In this document: in pieces, positions 60,214-64,000 of the stretch
Layout: the number at the start of each line of letters is the position of its first letter
How positions within the stretch are numbered: the first letter of the stretch is position 1
DNA from: Crambe crambe
Taxonomy: Eukaryota; Porifera; Demospongiae; Poecilosclerida; Crambeidae
NCBI GenBank assembly: GCA_963924555.1
Contig: OZ004585.1
Span: 3,919,488-3,983,487 of the forward strand
Reading direction: 5' to 3'
Length of the DNA: 64,000 bases
Translations under genes and position numbers: made by a program
The notes under the pieces: generated by a model
Seen by the model: only the letters and a program-made list of their open reading frames with translations
What the model was told of the DNA's origin: nothing
The model's database searches: none

Positions 60214-60615
60214 GATAATTAGCTAGCTATTAGCTATTTAGCTGTTGATTCAACTGATTGTGAAATTTTTGACGGGAGTTTTGGTAAACTAGTAAAGGGA
60301 TAAATTATTAATAATTAGATGAAGGAGAAGGCCAGTATGTGTTAGCCTCTTTTTTCCTCTCCATCCCTGACTATTCTTAAACCAGCTAGGGAATGAATTG
60401 AGACTTAGCTACTCCAATTGAAAATGAAGTAATCAACACTTGATGCAAAAACAATAGCAAAAAACACAACTGGTTATTCATGTTGCAGTAAGTAGTTAGT
60501 TAACTGTTATGTAAACAATTGAAGTTGTTGTGCATCTACTCTCTTCAATGAAATGTTTCATGCACATAATAAGGAGCTATTATGGTTGTCATACAGTCAA
60601 TGATATTCTCAACAT

Positions 60616-62233
60616 TCAATTTTTCTTAGTAGTCACTCCATAAGCAGAACATTGTTGGATCTTAATATCACCCTCATGTGAAGCAGGGACATCTAAATCA
60701 TAAATCTTTATGTCTTCATAGTCATGATGGCAGGAATCTGTGATTTCTTTTGCTGCTGCATAAGCAGGGCTTTGTGTAAAGCTGTATGTGCTGGAAGGAG
60801 CAACAATTTCTTCATATATGACTGTGCTGCATGGGTACAGATTCTACTTCAGTTTCAGACACATTCAGTTGTACCTGAGCTTTCCTTGATCCTCCTCTAA
60901 TGAAGTGTTTATAAACTCAATATAAAATTGAGCAAACTCTAATTACAATAGACAGCTTACCCTAAATCTGTGCATAGCTTATGAGCAATAAAAATGATTC
61001 CACCAGTTAACAAAACAATTGTTATAAGAAGAGTACCAGCAACTCCAATCATAATCCCTGTATGATTCAATAAGCTAATGTTTGAAACCTGGCAATTCAT
61101 CAGGGAGCAACTGGACCATGGCAGCAGGGCACGAGACCAGTATTAATATAAGTGAATTATAGCTATACTATAATCATGCAGTGCTGAGTATAAAAAGAAA
61201 TCTTATCAGCTAAAAAGCCCAAATTAATATCATGTGCAACTAGCTAATTAACAGACGTACAGGCTTCCTGCCCTAGATTGGATACGAGACTAATGCCAAC
61301 CTCCATCTCTCACACTATGTCTGGCAATTATCTGTTTGGCCATAATGCATAATTATTCACTCTTGCTTTTTGCATCTTACCAATTTCAGTACTATTTTCT
61401 TGTTGAGGATCCACAGTCAGTGTCACTGTTGTGCTGTTTTTTCCTAGTTGAAGATAATTATGATGGTAGCAGCATTCATAATGGTTAATTTTACTACTCA
61501 CCAAATCGTTGAGGATATATACAGACAATGTGGTAGTAATGTTAATGTTATCTCCCCTTAGTGAAGATACTAGATTTTGTTCCACAATGCACTGGATTGT
61601 GTACTGTTCGATATTAAGCTCACTAGTCCTGATCTCCAAGGTGGTATTAATCATGAAGCTATTATTATCTGTTTTGGTGGATATAAATGTCCCATTCTGT
61701 TCACAGCTATCAGGACCACAAGGTGATCCATTAATCATCCATCTCACACTGATATTACTTCCTTTAGCATTGCACTGAAAGATAGCTGTGTCACCAATTG
61801 TCACCATTTGTGATGAAGGAGAGACTGTTATTGTACTTCTTTCTGAAATTATTGATAAGCAATAATCAAGTATAGTTCAAATTGTATATCATAGACTTAC
61901 CCAATACATTGGTTTCCATGAAAGGTCCTATAATATTGAAAGGTACAAGACAGCGACAAGTAAGACAGCGTTGTAGGTTTACCATACATTGAAATATCCT
62001 ATTATCAGTAGAATTTGGTATCAGTATGGAAAGGGTTCTGTTGTCTTGAGAGAGTATATATCCACTTGACTCTGAACCATTCATTAATGGTATTGGAGAT
62101 GAATCCACAAGTTGCTCCCATATAATAGTGTAAGCAATGCGTACAGTAGGCAATGGTATGGGACATGTCAACATTGCATATGTATCACGAAATACATCAG
62201 TGGTAATGGTTTGATTAGACACTGTTGGGATAG
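60616..62233 (-). CDS. Gene D: Ig-type receptor with phosphotyrosine tail and no kinase (5' end not found)
   Basis: Exons, right to left: 61901-62233 (Ig-like 1, [14 protein letters not shown]), 61381-61842 (Ig-like 2, [22 protein letters not shown], with about 33 extra residues), 60961-61057 (helix GTLLITIVLLTGGIIFIAH) and 60616-60826 (tail of 69 residues plus stop). All join in frame for 366 residues after a split codon. The tail has TVIYEEIV, which fits the ITIM pattern (I/V)xYxx(I/L) and the YEEI ligand of Src-type SH2 domains, plus SPAYAAA and HDYEDIKIYDL. The ectodomain is closest to gene B. No signal-peptide exon was found to the right, where a palindrome array sits; it may lie beyond the window. 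The acceptor at 60826/60827 is chosen because it preserves frame; an upstream acceptor would give a short tail. Confidence 0.75.
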
Positions 62234-62504
62234 CTGCATTGAAATTGATAATGTTATTATCTGACTCTGTGGCCTGCATTCAGAATTCAGTGAGAAATAG
62301 CTACTTTAATTGCTATTATGAGAAACCCAAGAGAAAGGAAACAGTAAAGACTTAACCTTTCTTATCTTAGTATGCTATACAAAAAATAAGCCATGTAGCT
62401 ATGTTCTGTTATAGATCTGTACTGTTTTGAAACTCTGGTTTAAATATTATCGAATACACTAACAATATTGGCTGATTTGATAGATATGCACACTAAAGGA
62501 ATAC

Positions 62505-62684
62505 CTCTATTGAAGGTATAGGGATGAAGAGTTGGAACAAGGTACATATGGATGGATGAGATTATGTAAGGAGAATGTGGGCATGTCACCTAATGACAAT
62601 TCGAAATCATCCTTGCATAATCTCATCCATTCAGCCCTTGTTTCAACTCTTTTTTTTGAGCAGTTTACCGTCATCCCTATATCA
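62505..62684. repeat. Diverged palindrome preceding array 2
   Basis: TATAGGGATGA and TCATCCCTATA bracket arms containing TGGATGAGATTATG and CATAATCTCATCCAT. Same GGGAT/ATCCC design as the neighbouring elements but different sequence. Confidence 0.55.
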
Positions 62685-62689
62685 AACAA

Positions 62690-64000
62690 GTAAGGGAAAA
62701 AGCATTTCGTGAAATGAAAAAAAGATGTAGGGATGACCACTGCTCAAAAAAGTAAGGAAACAAGAAGGATGGAAATGGGATCAATCTTTGTTCTGTATAT
62801 CCAGCCAACAATCCCTACATATACACACATTACTACACTATAATCTGAAGTTACCTGACGTATATGTAGGGATTGTTGGCTGGATATACAGAACAAAGAT
62901 TGATCCCATTTCCATCCTTCTTGTTTCCTTACTTTTTTGAGCAGTGGTCATCCCTACATCTTTTTTTCATTTCACGAAATGCTTTTTCCCTTACTTGTTC
63001 CTGGTCTTTTTTCCTCTCTTTTATGGTTTTAGCTATGATTAGAGTTCATTCTTCTATGTGTATGCAGGGACAGATGAAAGAAGTTCTCCAATAGCATACC
63101 AGCCCAATCATTTATCGAGTCAAGGTGTTGTGTTGTTGAGCCATACTTGGAGGTAGAAGATGCTGAAATAGAGTCTACCGTGGTGAATCTAAATCCCCGA
63201 ATCGATACAGTAGTCTATCATCAGCTAGAGCTAGCTAGCTAGCTAGAGACAGCTGAGTAATATTATGATTTCGAATAATTGGATATTCAAATACATGCGC
63301 ATGCGTATTATAGAAAAGATGGCTTCCTAATTGAATTAGTCGAGTGCTGTGCTCCATAGTGTCTCCTTTTTCATCGACTCTTTCGAGGATCAACGAGTAG
63401 AAAAGATCGTAGTTGGTAGAATTTGGAGTGGATTTGTCCAGAAATCATAGCTGTAGCTTGAGTGGTTCGAGAGATATGGTTGTCTAAGAAGAATAATAAT
63501 AAGAAGAAGAATAATAATAAGGGAAAAAGCATTTCGTGAAATGAAAAAAAGATGTAGGGATGACCACTGCTCAAAAAAGTAAGGAAACAAGAAGGATGGA
63601 AATGGGATCAATCTTTGTTCTGTATATCCAGCCAACAATCCCTACATATACACACATTACTACACTATAATCTGAAGTTACCTGACGTATATGTAGGGAT
63701 TGTTGGCTGGATATACAGAACAAAGATTGATCCCATTTCCATCCTTCTTGTTTCCTTACTTTTTTGAGCAGTGGTCATCCCTACATCTTTTTTTCATTTC
63801 ACGAAATGCTTTTCCCCTTACTTGTTCCTGGTCTTTTTTCCTCTCTTTTATGGTTTTAGCTATGATTAGAGTTCATTCTTCTATGTGTATGCAGGGACAG
63901 ATGAAAGAAGTTCTCCAATAGCATGCCAGCCCAATCATTTATCGAGTCAAGGTGTTGTGTTGTTGAGCCACACTTGGAGGTCGAAGATGCTGAAATAGAG
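62690..64000 (+). mobile_element. Tandem palindrome array 2 (HINE-like), 5' of gene D, runs off the window
   Basis: Units start at 62690 and about 63518 (spacing about 828 bases) and are nearly identical to those of array 1: the same palindrome, the GGACAGATGAAAGAAGTTCT segment and ACATGCGCATGCG. The second unit is cut by the window end, so the 3' stem-loop is not seen. Confidence 0.65.

Overview
The window looks like nuclear DNA of an animal, most probably a demosponge such as Amphimedon queenslandica. This is inferred from style, not from a database search: AT-rich sequence, compact genes with short GT-AG introns, an extreme density of TAGCTA/AGCTAGCT words, and an expanded family of immunoglobulin-type receptor tyrosine kinases (RTKs). 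There are no prokaryotic operons and no rRNA or tRNA genes.

The core is a cluster of related cell-surface receptors. Gene A (about 1.2-3.8 kb, +) is the kinase half of an RTK whose front lies off the left edge. Gene B (18.0-28.1 kb, -) and gene C (47.9-54.1 kb, -) are complete RTKs: signal peptide with an N-terminal module, two Ig-like exons, a membrane helix and a Met/Axl-type kinase split into seven exons. Their exon sums are exact multiples of three (746 and 756 residues). Gene D (60.6-62.2 kb, -) keeps the same two Ig-like exons and helix, but ends in a 69-residue tail with phosphotyrosine motifs and no kinase. Two further receptors, F (6.1-11.5 kb, -) and F' (35.6-45.6 kb, -), have a different Ig-like ectodomain, a Thr-rich stalk, a helix and a very short basic tail. 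Kinase, docking-tail and short-tail receptors therefore sit side by side, an arrangement that resembles paired-receptor families.

Two near-identical NHL beta-propeller genes (4.1-5.0 and 33.6-34.4 kb, -) each sit beside an F gene. The block with the RTK 3' end, NHL gene, foldback element and F gene (about 3.2-11.6 kb) was duplicated to 32.7-45.7 kb. The left junction of the second copy, near 32,709, fuses a piece of a D-like gene to the RTK tail. A wrecked RTK copy lies at 54.3-57.5 kb.

Repeats fill much of the rest. They include a hAT transposon (29.6-31.7 kb), a DIRS-order tyrosine-recombinase retroelement (about 38.9-44.4 kb) inserted in an F' intron, LINE reverse-transcriptase scraps (12.4 and 55.5 kb) and many inverted-repeat MITEs. 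A striking family of long-palindrome elements (15.3-17.3, 23.7-25.7, 58.3-60.2 and 62.5-64.0 kb) shares perfect 11-12 nt subterminal inverted repeats and a 3' stem-loop, which suggests non-autonomous Helentron/HINE-like elements. Two of these arrays bracket gene D.
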